Assembly (NCBI RefSeq): GCF_005938215.1
Contig: NZ_VCPD01000002.1
Span: forward strand, 620,001 to 684,000
Reading direction: 5' to 3'
Origin: Ruegeria sediminis
Lineage (GTDB): Bacteria > Pseudomonadota > Alphaproteobacteria > Rhodobacterales > Rhodobacteraceae
Length of the DNA: 64,000 bases
Positions within the stretch are counted from its first letter, which is position 1; each line of letters opens with the position of its first letter. Under the pieces are notes generated by a model that had not been told where the DNA came from, did no database searches, and saw only the letters and a program-made list of their open reading frames with translations. Shown here piece after piece: positions 1 to 7,928 of this stretch. The translations under genes and the position numbers were made by a program.

Positions 1-746
1 GCGCGGCGGATCGCCTCGTGCGCCTCCTCGCACGAGGTATGCACGACATAAAGCGGCACGCCGGCCGTGTCGGCGATCATGATGGCGCGGTTGGTGGCCT
101 CGCCCTCGACCTGGGGTGGCCGGGAATAGGCATGTGCCTCGGGGCCTGTATTGCCCTCGGCCATCAGCTTGGCCTGCAATTCAGCCACCACGTCGCCGTT
201 TTCCGCATGGACCAGAGCGATGCCACCCAACTCGGCCAGCCGCTTGAACGAGGCGAACAATTCGTCGTCGTTCACCATCAGCGCGCCCTTGTAGGCCATG
301 AAATGCTTGAACGTGTTGATCCCGCGCTGTTCGATCACCGTCTTGATGTCGTCGAAAACCTGCTCGCCCCACCAGGTCACGGCCATGTGGAAAGAATAGT
401 CGCAATTGGCGCGCGTCGACTTGTTGTCCCAGCGTTTCAGCGCGTCCAGCAGGCTCTCGCCCGGATTGGGCAGCGCGAAGTCCACCACCATCGTTGTGCC
501 GCCCGCCAAGCCGGCCCGCGTTCCGCTTTCGAAATCGTCCGAACTGTAAGTGCCCATGAAGGGCATCTCCAGATGGGTATGCGGATCGATGCCGCCCGGC
601 ATCACGTAGCAGCCTGTCGCGTCCAGTTGCTCGTCACCCTTCAGGTCGGGTCCGATCTGGGTGATCACCCCGCCCTCGATCAGCACATCCGCCTTGTAGG
701 TCAGATCGGCGGTGACGATGGTTCCGTTCTTGATGACTGTGGTCAT
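1..746 (-). CDS. hydA: Dihydropyrimidinase (D-hydantoinase), 3' part cut by window edge
   Basis: Encodes the N-terminal 248 residues of a cyclic amidohydrolase that opens the dihydrouracil/dihydrothymine ring to N-carbamoyl-beta-amino acids, the second step of reductive pyrimidine breakdown in the cytoplasm. The start is MTTVIKNGTIVTADLTYKAD, followed by the metal-binding DPHTHLEMP motif near residue 55, GGTTMVVDF, a MAYKGALM segment that should carry the carboxylated lysine, and HAENGD. Family members have about 480 residues, so roughly half the protein lies outside the window. It sits 83 nt downstream of the carbamoyl-amidohydrolase gene on the same strand. The repeat/terminator element in that gap may lower its expression relative to the upstream gene. 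Identification is firm; pyrimidine rather than hydantoin substrate is inferred from the neighbouring preT and preA. Confidence 0.93.
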   Translation of the reverse strand, partial: MTTVIKNGTIVTADLTYKADVLIEGGVITQIGPDLKGDEQLDATGCYVMPGGIDPHTHLEMPFMGTYSSDDFESGTRAGLAGGTTMVVDFALPNPGESLLDALKRWDNKSTRANCDYSFHMAVTWWGEQVFDDIKTVIEQRGINTFKHFMAYKGALMVNDDELFASFKRLAELGGIALVHAENGDVVAELQAKLMAEGNTGPEAHAYSRPPQVEGEATNRAIMIADTAGVPLYVVHTSCEEAHEAIRR

Positions 747-781
747 TTTGTTCTCCCTGCGGGCGCGTCAAGCACGCCTCT

Positions 782-829
782 CTTCATCTTTTTTTAAATA
801 CTCCGGGGGTCCGGGGGCAGAGCCCCCGG
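782..829 (-). repeat. Intergenic hairpin-plus-tract repeat, copy 1
   Basis: Immediately beyond the stop of the amidohydrolase gene, the minus strand shows a perfect 8-bp GC stem (811-829, loop AGA), then a tract containing GGAGTATTTAAAAAAAGATG. The 27-nt tract at 782-808 matches the second copy at 31575-31601 at 25 of 27 positions. The hairpin stems of the two copies differ in sequence but occupy the same place. It may act as a transcription terminator or as an mRNA 3'-end element. Confidence 0.7.
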
Positions 830-2080
830 CTATTCCACGACCTCCGCCGTCTCCACGACCGCATGGAACAGCACATCGGCCCCGGCGGCGGCCCAATCCT
901 TGCTGATTTCTTCGGCCTCGTTATGGCTCAGCCCGTCCACGCAGGGGCACATGACCATGGCGGTCGGCGCCACCCGGTTGATCCAGCAGGCGTCATGACC
1001 GGCTCCCGAGATGATGTCCGTATGCGAATAGCCCAGCCGCTCGGTCGCGTTGCGCACGGCGGCCACGCAGTTTTCGTCGAATTTGACCGGGTCGAAGCCG
1101 CCCACTTTCTCGAATTCGATCTGCAGCCCCATTTCGTCGGCGATGTCCTCGGCGGCGACGCGCAGGCGGTTCTCCATGTCCCGGATCACCTCCAGATCGG
1201 GCGAGCGGAAATCGACCGTGAACACCGCCTTTCCAGGGATCACGTTGCGCGAGTTGGGATAGACGTCGATATGCCCCGCAGCGCCGACGGCGTGAGGCGC
1301 GTGGGACCATGCGATTTCGTCCACCTTCTCCAGCACCCGCGCCATGGCGAGCCCCGCATTCTTGCGCATGGGCATGGGGGTCGAGCCGGTATGGGCATCC
1401 TTGCCGGTGATCGTCACCTGCGTCCAGCTGAGGCCCTGCCCGTGGGTGACGACACCGATATCCTTGCCCTCGGCTTCCAGGATCGGACCCTGTTCGATAT
1501 GCAGTTCGAAAAAGGCGTGCATCTTGCGTGCGCCAACCTCTTCGTCGCCGCGCCAGCCGATGCGTTGCAATTCGTCCCCGAATTTCTTGCCGTCGGCATC
1601 TTCGCGCGCATAGGCCCAGTCCTGCGTGTGCATCCCCGCAAAAACGCCAGAGGCCAGCATGGCCGGGGCAAACCGCGTGCCCTCTTCGTTGGTCCAGTTG
1701 GTCACCACGATCGGGTGCTTGGTCCGGATGCCCAGATCGTTCAGCGTGCGTATGATCTCGAGCCCGCCCAATACGCCCAGGACGCCGTCATACTTGCCGC
1801 CGGTGGGCTGCGTATCGAGGTGCGACCCCACATAGACCGGCAAGGCATCTGGGTCGGCACCCTCGCGCCGCGCGAACATGTTGCCCATCTGGTCTAGGCC
1901 CATCTCGCACCCGGCATCCTCGCACCATGTCCGGAACAGCGCCCGGCCTTCGGCATCCTCGTCGGTCAGCGTCTGGCGGTTATTGCCCCCGGCCACTCCG
2001 GGACCGATCCTGGCCATCTCCATCAGGCTGTCCCACAATCTGTCGCCGTTGATCCTGAGGTTCTGCGCCGGAGCCGCCAT
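830..2080 (-). CDS. N-carbamoyl-beta-alanine amidohydrolase (beta-ureidopropionase, Zn-dependent)
   Basis: A 416-residue member of the M20-type hydantoinase/carbamoylase family, which hydrolyses N-carbamoyl-beta-alanine to beta-alanine, ammonia and CO2, the last step of reductive pyrimidine catabolism. Visible motifs are GSHLDTQPTGGKYDG with a metal-binding His-Asp, TNEEGTRFAP (Glu-Glu pair), HIEQGP, DVYPNSRNVIPG in the lid/dimerisation domain, and SGAGHDA near the C-terminus. The length is normal for the family. The frame is open 15 codons further upstream, but the ATG at 2080 has a GGGGAGA ribosome site directly before it and gives the expected N-terminus. It is the first gene of a two-gene unit with dihydropyrimidinase and is divergent from a RutR-like regulator. 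Confidence 0.93.
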   Translation of the reverse strand: MAAPAQNLRINGDRLWDSLMEMARIGPGVAGGNNRQTLTDEDAEGRALFRTWCEDAGCEMGLDQMGNMFARREGADPDALPVYVGSHLDTQPTGGKYDGVLGVLGGLEIIRTLNDLGIRTKHPIVVTNWTNEEGTRFAPAMLASGVFAGMHTQDWAYAREDADGKKFGDELQRIGWRGDEEVGARKMHAFFELHIEQGPILEAEGKDIGVVTHGQGLSWTQVTITGKDAHTGSTPMPMRKNAGLAMARVLEKVDEIAWSHAPHAVGAAGHIDVYPNSRNVIPGKAVFTVDFRSPDLEVIRDMENRLRVAAEDIADEMGLQIEFEKVGGFDPVKFDENCVAAVRNATERLGYSHTDIISGAGHDACWINRVAPTAMVMCPCVDGLSHNEAEEISKDWAAAGADVLFHAVVETAEVVE

Positions 2081-2127
2081 GTCTCTCCCCCTGTTGCTCG
2101 CGATTTGGCTCGCTTTTGGTCTCATGA

Positions 2128-2145
2128 TTTGACCATCTGGTCAAA
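2128..2145. promoter_or_regulatory. RutR-type operator, perfect palindrome
   Basis: TTTGACCA-TC-TGGTCAAA is a perfect 8+8 bp inverted repeat with a 2-nt spacer. Its core equals the known E. coli RutR consensus TTGACCAnnTGGTCAA. It lies 48 nt upstream of the amidohydrolase start and 105 nt upstream of the divergent TetR-family gene, so it can serve both promoters. In E. coli, uracil releases RutR from such sites. Confidence 0.85.
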
Positions 2146-2250
2146 CTCACGCTATCACGGGCAAGACACCAGTCAAGAAATTGCATCACGCTGCCGGAAA
2201 TTTGCCCGTTCAAGGGGCGCGCCGCTGGAAAAACGAGACAAGAAACGCCG

Positions 2251-2865
2251 ATGGCAAACGACCGTGCCCCGACGAGGATCCAGAGGAAGAACCGGGCCGC
2301 CATTCTGGACGCCGCCCTGAACGTGTTCTCGGCGCACGGGTTCCGCGGAGCGACCGTAGACCAGATCGCCGCCGAGGCGGGACTGAGCAAACCCAACCTG
2401 CTCTACTATTTCCCTTCCAAGGAGGCAATTCACACCGCGCTTCTCTCCGGTCTTCTCGACACTTGGCTCGACCCGCTTCGGGCGCTCGAGGACAACGGCG
2501 ACCCGTTGGAAGAGATCCTTGGCTACGTCCGCCGAAAGCTGCAGATGAGCCAGGAATTGCCGCGGGAAAGCCGCTTGTTCGCGAACGAACTGGTGCAGGG
2601 GGCACCCCGGATTCACGAGGCGCTGTCGCAGGACCTCAAGGCGCTGGTGGATGAAAAAGCCGCCCTGATGGAACGCTGGATGGATCAGGGCCGGATCGCC
2701 CGCGTCCATCCCTATCACCTGATCTTTTCGATCTGGTCCCTGACGCAGCATTACGCCGATTTCGACGTTCAGGTCCGCGCGGTTCTGGGCGAGGAAGACC
2801 CCTTTGCCGGCGCACCTGATTTTCTTGAGACCCTGTACCGCCGGTTGCTGACGCCCAGGCCGTAG
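2251..2865 (+). CDS. rutR: RutR-like TetR-family transcriptional regulator
   Basis: 204 residues. An N-terminal helix-turn-helix (about residues 14-60, including ATVDQIAAEAGLSKPNLLYYFPSKEAI) is followed by the RutR/YcdC-type ligand-binding domain with the ELPRESRLFANE segment and a C-terminal HYADF motif. In E. coli the homologue senses uracil or thymine and controls pyrimidine use. Here it is divergent from the pyrimidine amidohydrolase, convergent with the MFS gene (9-nt gap), and its predicted operator sits in its own upstream region. The ATG at 2251 begins directly at the conserved basic N-terminal segment. Ligand specificity is inferred from family and context. Confidence 0.87.
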   Translation: MANDRAPTRIQRKNRAAILDAALNVFSAHGFRGATVDQIAAEAGLSKPNLLYYFPSKEAIHTALLSGLLDTWLDPLRALEDNGDPLEEILGYVRRKLQMSQELPRESRLFANELVQGAPRIHEALSQDLKALVDEKAALMERWMDQGRIARVHPYHLIFSIWSLTQHYADFDVQVRAVLGEEDPFAGAPDFLETLYRRLLTPRP

Positions 2866-2874
2866 TTTCGAGGC

Positions 2875-4134
2875 TCAACCCTCGGCAGGCAGTTCCCGGT
2901 CCTCGCCTTCGCCCACGGCCAGAACGGTTGTCTCGGGCGTCATTGCGCGGGCCGCGGGTGACGGCACGAATACGGCCTTGTCCTCGGCCTCGACCGCAGC
3001 CCGCGTCCATATCCGGAAGATCGCGAACAGGATCAGCAGGCCATGGGCCAATGCCGAAGTGATGAACAGCCCCTGCCCGCCGAACGGTGTCATGCTGAAA
3101 CCGGCGACCATCGGACCCGCTATGGACCCAAGCCCGAAAACCATCAGCAACCCGCCGCTGACCTGAATCGCCGTCCCCTCGGGCGCGTGGTCGTTGGCAT
3201 GGGCGATGATGATCGGATACATGGCGTAAATCGCCGCTCCGAAAAGCGCGGACAGGGCCAGGTTGACCTCGACCGCTTCCGGGCGGAGCAATATGAAGAC
3301 CAGATCGACCGCAAGCGCGGTCAGCGCAACCCCGACCAGAACGACCCTCCGGTCCATCCGGTCCGACATCCAGCCGATGGGAACCTGTGAAAAGGCGCCG
3401 GCAAGCACCGGCAGACTGGCGAACAGCGCAACCGACGCCACGGCCAATCCGATGCGGTCGGCATAAACCGCGGCCAGCGTGCCGAAGGCGCTGTTGGAGA
3501 TGCCGACAAAAAACACGCCGAACACCGCGACGGGCGAGTTCCGCCACAGCGCCTTGAGGTCCAGACGTACGCTGACCAGCGGCTTGGGCACCTCGGTCGT
3601 GGAGATCGCCGTCGGAACCAGCGCCAGGCAGTAGAAGATCGCGGGCAAGATGAAGAACAGGAAACCCATCGGGTCCCCGAGCGTCAGAACCAGTTGCCCG
3701 GCGGTCGAAGCCGCGAGGTTTACCATGGTGTAAAGCCCGAAAATCCGACCGCGGGATGAAGGATCGGCGCGTTCGCTCAGCCAGCTTTCGACGATCATCG
3801 CGGCGCCCGCAAAACAGAACCCGGACAGCGCGCGCAGCGGAATCCAGGCACAGGGCGTCAGGAAGATCAGCGAGACAAGAACGGCGACCGCGGCAAAGGC
3901 CGCCATCACCCCGAACGAGCGGATATGCCCGACCTTGCCCACCAAGGGCGGCGTCATCAGGCACCCGGCCACGTAGCCGAACGCCCAGCCGGTGCCCAGC
4001 AGGCCGAGCGAGGATGCGCTGAATCCCTCGGCCGTGCCCCGGATGGGCAGGATCAGGCCGTTGATTCCGCCGGCAAACAGCAGCAGGGCCGAGCCGAGCA
4101 GCAGCGCGCTTACCGGAAGAATTTGCCTGAACAT
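2875..4134 (-). CDS. MFS transporter (YcaD-like), possibly pyrimidine-related
   Basis: 419 residues with about 12 hydrophobic segments in two halves, beginning at SALLLGSALLLFAGGINGLILP. The signature-like loop SDRMDRRVVLV lies between the halves, and the C-terminal 45 residues are polar and probably cytoplasmic. The sequence resembles the YcaD/YfkF-type branch of the major facilitator superfamily, whose substrates are poorly known. It is the last gene of the preT-methyltransferase-preA unit, 94 nt after preA behind a short hairpin, so import of pyrimidine bases or export of a product such as beta-alanine is a reasonable guess. No residue in the sequence fixes the substrate. Confidence 0.75.
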   Translation of the reverse strand: MFRQILPVSALLLGSALLLFAGGINGLILPIRGTAEGFSASSLGLLGTGWAFGYVAGCLMTPPLVGKVGHIRSFGVMAAFAAVAVLVSLIFLTPCAWIPLRALSGFCFAGAAMIVESWLSERADPSSRGRIFGLYTMVNLAASTAGQLVLTLGDPMGFLFFILPAIFYCLALVPTAISTTEVPKPLVSVRLDLKALWRNSPVAVFGVFFVGISNSAFGTLAAVYADRIGLAVASVALFASLPVLAGAFSQVPIGWMSDRMDRRVVLVGVALTALAVDLVFILLRPEAVEVNLALSALFGAAIYAMYPIIIAHANDHAPEGTAIQVSGGLLMVFGLGSIAGPMVAGFSMTPFGGQGLFITSALAHGLLILFAIFRIWTRAAVEAEDKAVFVPSPAARAMTPETTVLAVGEGEDRELPAEG

Positions 4135-4156
4135 CTTTATGCGCTCTTGAACAATA

Positions 4157-4177
4157 CGGGGCGGTCTTGCCGCCCCG
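4157..4177 (-). terminator. Hairpin between preA and the MFS gene
   Basis: A perfect 8-bp stem, CGGGGCGG/CCGCCCCG with a 5-nt loop, sits between the preA stop and the MFS start. On the minus strand only TATTGTT follows it, a poor U-tract. It is more likely an attenuating or 3'-end protecting hairpin than a full terminator. Confidence 0.45.
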
Positions 4178-4228
4178 CTTTACACAAGCCCAACCGCACG
4201 CGCCAGTGCGGCCGCGGATTTCCGCGGG

Positions 4229-5533
4229 TCACTCGGCCGCCTTGGCCATCGGGTTGTTCGGATGCGTGGTCCAGTTGGCGTACTCTGCCTCGACCACCTT
4301 GCCGGTGCGCGGATCGACCTCGCCCGGCTTCATCGGCACCATCGAGATGCACCCCTCGACAGGGCAGACGTCGACACACAGGTTGCAGGCGACGCATTCC
4401 TCGTCGATCACCTCGAATACGCGGTCCGGCGACATCGAGATCGCCTGATGGCTGGTGTCCTCGCAGGCGGCATAGCAACGACCGCATTTGATGCACTGGT
4501 CCTGGTCGATCTTTGCCTTGGCCACGTAGTTCAGGTTCAAATACTGCCAGTCGGTCACGTTGGGCACGGCACGGCCCACGATATCCGCAGTGTTGGAATA
4601 GCCCTTTTCATCCATCCACTTGCTCAGGCCCGCGTTCAGTTCCTCGACGATGCGGAATCCATAGGTCATCGCGGCGGTGCAGACCTGAACCGTTCCGCAA
4701 CCAAGGCTCATGAACTCGGCCGCGTCGCGCCATGTGGTCACTCCGCCGATTCCCGAGATCGGCAACCCACGGGTTTCCGGATCGCGGGCGATCTCGGCCA
4801 CCATGTTCAGTGCGATCGGCTTGACGGCCGGGCCGCAATAGCCGCCGTGGCTGCCCTTGCCGTCGATCGACGGTTCGGGGCTGAACGTGTCCAGATCGAC
4901 CGAGGTAATCGAACTGATCGTGTTGATCAGCGACACCGCATCCGCGCCGCCGTTTTTGGCCGCCCGCGCCGGAAAGCGGATATCGGTGATGTTCGGCGTC
5001 AGCTTGACGATCACCGGCTTGTCGTAATGGGTCTTGCACCAGCGCGTGACCATTTCGATGTATTCCGGCACCTGCCCGACGGCGCTGCCCATGCCACGCT
5101 CACTCATCCCATGCGGGCAGCCGAAATTGAGCTCGATGCCATCGGCCCCGGTTTCGGCCACCCGCGGGAGGATCGCTTTCCACGCCGCTTCCTCGCAGGG
5201 CACCATGATCGACACGATCACGGCGCGGTCGGGATAGTCCGACTTCACCCGAGCGATTTCCTCGAGGTTCACCTCCAGCGGACGGTCGGTGATGAGTTCG
5301 ATGTTGTTGAGGCCAAGCAGCCGTCGGTCGGCCCCGTAGATCGCGCCATAGCGCGGACCGTTGACGTTGACGACCGGCGGCCCCTCGGCCCCCAGCGTCT
5401 TCCACACGACGCCGCCCCATCCAGCCTCGAAAGCGCGGCGGACGTTGTATTCCTTGTCCGTCGGCGGCGCCGAGGCCAGCCAGAACGGATTGGGGCTTTT
5501 GATCCCCAGAAAATCGGTTGTCAGATCGGCCAT
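4229..5533 (-). CDS. preA: NAD-dependent dihydropyrimidine dehydrogenase, PreA subunit
   Basis: 434 residues. An FMN-binding dihydroorotate-dehydrogenase-like TIM barrel (residues 1 to about 320) is followed by a two-[4Fe-4S] ferredoxin domain with CIKCGRCYAAC and CVACNLCVDVC clusters. With PreT it reduces uracil and thymine to 5,6-dihydro forms using NADH, the first step of the pathway. The NFGCPHGMSERGMG segment forms part of the active-site loop, but the position of the human DPD catalytic cysteine (GLACGQ) reads GSAVGQ here (Val152). The gene follows the methyltransferase by 17 nt on the same strand. The start MADLTTDFLG has a GGAGGA ribosome site. Confidence 0.95.
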   Translation of the reverse strand: MADLTTDFLGIKSPNPFWLASAPPTDKEYNVRRAFEAGWGGVVWKTLGAEGPPVVNVNGPRYGAIYGADRRLLGLNNIELITDRPLEVNLEEIARVKSDYPDRAVIVSIMVPCEEAAWKAILPRVAETGADGIELNFGCPHGMSERGMGSAVGQVPEYIEMVTRWCKTHYDKPVIVKLTPNITDIRFPARAAKNGGADAVSLINTISSITSVDLDTFSPEPSIDGKGSHGGYCGPAVKPIALNMVAEIARDPETRGLPISGIGGVTTWRDAAEFMSLGCGTVQVCTAAMTYGFRIVEELNAGLSKWMDEKGYSNTADIVGRAVPNVTDWQYLNLNYVAKAKIDQDQCIKCGRCYAACEDTSHQAISMSPDRVFEVIDEECVACNLCVDVCPVEGCISMVPMKPGEVDPRTGKVVEAEYANWTTHPNNPMAKAAE

Positions 5534-5550
5534 TGGTCCTCCTCCCCGGC

Positions 5551-6387
5551 TCAGCCGGTTTTTCTGAATATCATCTCGGTCGGGCGGATGCGCCCGGCGT
5601 GAATGTTTTCGACGTAGTTGCGAAACTTCTCGGGCGCGGTATCGCCCATCATCAGATGGATGCCGAGCGGCGCTGGCCCGTTTTCGGCGATGCGTGCGAA
5701 CGCCTCTTCAAAGAACTTGACCGCAAAGGCCGTCCGATCGGTTTCCGCCGTCAATGTCAGGCCCGCGGCCTTTGCAGCATCCCTGTAGTGGTCCGGCGTA
5801 TCGACAAATGACGTGTCAGGCACACTAGACCAGGGCAAAGGAAAGGCCAGCGGTTCCTTCACTGCACCGCCCATCACGTCGAACAGCGCGAAAACGCCGC
5901 CATCAGTCAAGGTACGGGACACTTCGGCGAACAGGCGGTACTTGTCCTTGATATTCATGCCCACGTGCAACATGACCGCCAGGTCGAAGCTGGCATCCGG
6001 CACGGGCATGTCCAGCGCACTGCCGGACAGAAACGACGTTTTTTCACCCAGTCCGACCAGATCGCTCAGCGCCCTGGCGGTTTCCACGAATTCCGGGGTC
6101 AGATCAACGCCGGTCACGTCCGCCCCATAGCGGTCGGCCGCGTAGCGGGACGTTCCGCCGATCCCGCAGCCGACATCCAGAACCCGAGTCGCACCGGTCA
6201 CCGTGAGCTGCGCGAACAGGTGATCGGTGGCAGCGACGCCGCCCGTGTGAAACTCATCTCCCGCCTTCAGGTCTGCAGCAGTGGCGGCATCCGGATCGAC
6301 ACCGCTGGCGCGCAGAGCATCGCGCACCCGTTGTATCAGGGCGCCGGTGGTATAGTGACAGGCAACTGCGACTTCTGTGTCGGACAT
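5551..6387 (-). CDS. Class I SAM-dependent methyltransferase inside the pre operon
   Basis: 278 residues with a Rossmann-type methyltransferase fold. Motif I is VLDVGCGIGGTSRY near residues 90-103, the acidic end of strand beta2 is VTGVDLTPEF, and the motif around FDLAVMLHVGMNI is the usual region following the SAM site. The architecture resembles UbiE/sarcosine-dimethylglycine methyltransferases, but the acceptor cannot be read from the sequence. It lies between preT (46 nt) and preA (17 nt) on the same strand, so it is almost certainly co-transcribed with the pyrimidine dehydrogenase, although no methylation step belongs to the known pathway. Confidence 0.85.
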   Translation of the reverse strand: MSDTEVAVACHYTTGALIQRVRDALRASGVDPDAATAADLKAGDEFHTGGVAATDHLFAQLTVTGATRVLDVGCGIGGTSRYAADRYGADVTGVDLTPEFVETARALSDLVGLGEKTSFLSGSALDMPVPDASFDLAVMLHVGMNIKDKYRLFAEVSRTLTDGGVFALFDVMGGAVKEPLAFPLPWSSVPDTSFVDTPDHYRDAAKAAGLTLTAETDRTAFAVKFFEEAFARIAENGPAPLGIHLMMGDTAPEKFRNYVENIHAGRIRPTEMIFRKTG

Positions 6388-6433
6388 CGGAATACCTCGG
6401 GCAAATTGGGGGAATGGGAATGCCCCCAGCCTA

Positions 6434-7768
6434 TCACGAAACCAGTGTCGCGTGGATGTCCATCGCCGCGTCCCGGCCCTCGGCCACGGCGGTCACGGTC
6501 AGATCGTCACCACCCGCGGCGCAGTCGCCGCCGGCCCAAACGCCCTTGATCGAGGTGCGGCCCGGCCCGGATACGCCGATCTTGCTTCCGTCCAGGTCCA
6601 GGCCTTCCGGCGCGCCTTCGAGCGTCTGGCCGATGGCCTTTAGAACCTGGTCTGCCGGCAGGCGCACGGTTTCGCCGGTTCCGGTCAGCTTGCCGTTTTC
6701 ACTGGAAGTATACTCCAACTCGATCTCGGCCGCTGCGCCGTTGCCATGAATGGCCACCGGCTGCACGTTGCACATGATCTTGACTCCGTTCGCGGCCGCG
6801 AGATCCTGTTCGTACCTGCTGGCCCCCATCGCATCGCGTCCACGGCGATAGGCAATGGTGACGTGTTCCGCCCCCAGAAGCTTGGATTTCACGGCGGCAT
6901 CCACCGCTGTCATTCCACCACCGATGATCACGACGTTCCGGCCGACCGGCAGTTTTGCCAAGTCCTCGGCCTGACGCACTTCGGCGATGAAATCGACAGC
7001 GTGACGTACGCCCTCGGCGTCGACGCCCTTGACGCGCAGGGCATTCACTCCGGCCAGACCGATGGACAGAAACACCGCGTCATAGTTTTCCAGCAGACCG
7101 TCCAGGGAAATGGTTTCTCCGAGAACCGAGCCGGTTTCGATGGCTATGCCACCGATCTTCAACAGCCAGTCCACTTCGGCCTGTGCGAAGTTGTTCGTCG
7201 CCTTGTAGGCCGCGATGCCGTATTCATTCAGCCCGCCAGGCTTCGGCCTGGCCTCATGGATCACCACGTCATGGCCCAACATTGCCAGCCGGTGCGCGCA
7301 TGCCAATCCCGCCGGCCCTGCCCCGACGACGGCAACGGTCTTGCCCGTCGGAGCGGCGCGATCAAACGGGTGATCGCCCTTTGCCATCACGATGTCGGTG
7401 GCAAAACGCTGCAGACGCCCGATCTCGACCGGCTTTCCTTCAGCGGTTTCGCGCACGCAGGCCTCTTCGCAGAGCGTTTCCGTAGGACAGACCCGGGCGC
7501 ACATGCCGCCGAGGATGTTCTGATCCAGAATGGTCTTTCCCGCCGCCTCCGGCTGCCCCGCCTGGATCTGGCGGATGAACAGCGGGATGTCGATGTCCGT
7601 CGGACAGGCGGTCACGCACGGCGCGTCATAGCAGAAATAGCATCGATCCGCAGCCACCGCCGCTTCATGCGGCGCGAATGGGGGATGCAGATCCGCGAAA
7701 TTCGAGGTCAGCTCATCGCTGGAGAGCCGCCCGGCAACGATGCCGGGAGCCATCTGGCCCTGTGCCAT
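6434..7768 (-). CDS. preT: NAD-dependent dihydropyrimidine dehydrogenase, PreT subunit
   Basis: 444 residues, homologous to the glutamate synthase beta subunit and to the N-terminal part of eukaryotic DPD. Cysteine-rich segments CYFCYDAPC and CARVCPTETLCEEAC bind two [4Fe-4S] clusters. They are followed by an FAD site (VVGAGPAG, about residue 150) and an NAD(P)H site (VIIGGGMTAVD, about residue 275). It passes electrons from NADH to PreA. The frame is open to 7858, but the ATG at 7768 has a GGGAG site 8 nt before it and begins at the conserved N-terminus. It is the first gene of the preT-methyltransferase-preA-MFS unit and has two degenerate RutR-like sites upstream. Confidence 0.94.
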   Translation of the reverse strand: MAQGQMAPGIVAGRLSSDELTSNFADLHPPFAPHEAAVAADRCYFCYDAPCVTACPTDIDIPLFIRQIQAGQPEAAGKTILDQNILGGMCARVCPTETLCEEACVRETAEGKPVEIGRLQRFATDIVMAKGDHPFDRAAPTGKTVAVVGAGPAGLACAHRLAMLGHDVVIHEARPKPGGLNEYGIAAYKATNNFAQAEVDWLLKIGGIAIETGSVLGETISLDGLLENYDAVFLSIGLAGVNALRVKGVDAEGVRHAVDFIAEVRQAEDLAKLPVGRNVVIIGGGMTAVDAAVKSKLLGAEHVTIAYRRGRDAMGASRYEQDLAAANGVKIMCNVQPVAIHGNGAAAEIELEYTSSENGKLTGTGETVRLPADQVLKAIGQTLEGAPEGLDLDGSKIGVSGPGRTSIKGVWAGGDCAAGGDDLTVTAVAEGRDAAMDIHATLVS

Positions 7769-7824
7769 CACTCTACTCCCTGTAGATATGTTTGTTATTG
7801 ACCCCAGCTTGCCACAATGAATTT

Positions 7825-7842
7825 TTTTATCAATTGGTAAAA
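7825..7842. promoter_or_regulatory. Degenerate RutR-like operator 1 upstream of preT
   Basis: TTTTATCAATTGGTAAAA matches the perfect operator at 2128-2145 in 13 of the 16 arm positions and is itself a near-palindrome. It lies 57 nt upstream of the preT start and abuts the second site, with centres 17 bp apart. Confidence 0.5.
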
Positions 7843-7859
7843 TTTGCCAAGCGGTCAAA
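7842..7859. promoter_or_regulatory. Degenerate RutR-like operator 2 upstream of preT
   Basis: ATTTGCCAAGCGGTCAAA keeps 7 of 8 positions of the right operator arm and 5 of 8 of the left arm. It overlaps the T-tract of the terminator of the upstream cupin gene, so termination and operator functions share bases. Confidence 0.45.
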
Positions 7860-7893
7860 AAAATGGGAAATCCGCGCGCAAGGCCCGGATTTC
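7855..7893 (-). terminator. Intrinsic terminator of the cupin gene
   Basis: On the minus strand, after the cupin stop, an 8-bp stem GAAATCCG/CGGATTTC with a GC-rich loop is followed by CCATTTTTTT. This separates the cupin transcript from preT. Confidence 0.75.
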
Positions 7894-7928
7894 AGTTTGG
7901 TTTCGGTCAGAAGATTTTTTCGGGATGA

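Noticed and set aside
2636-3964. A 442-codon minus-strand frame across the MFS gene
   Set aside because: It is an alternative frame of the transporter gene with Arg-rich shadow composition.
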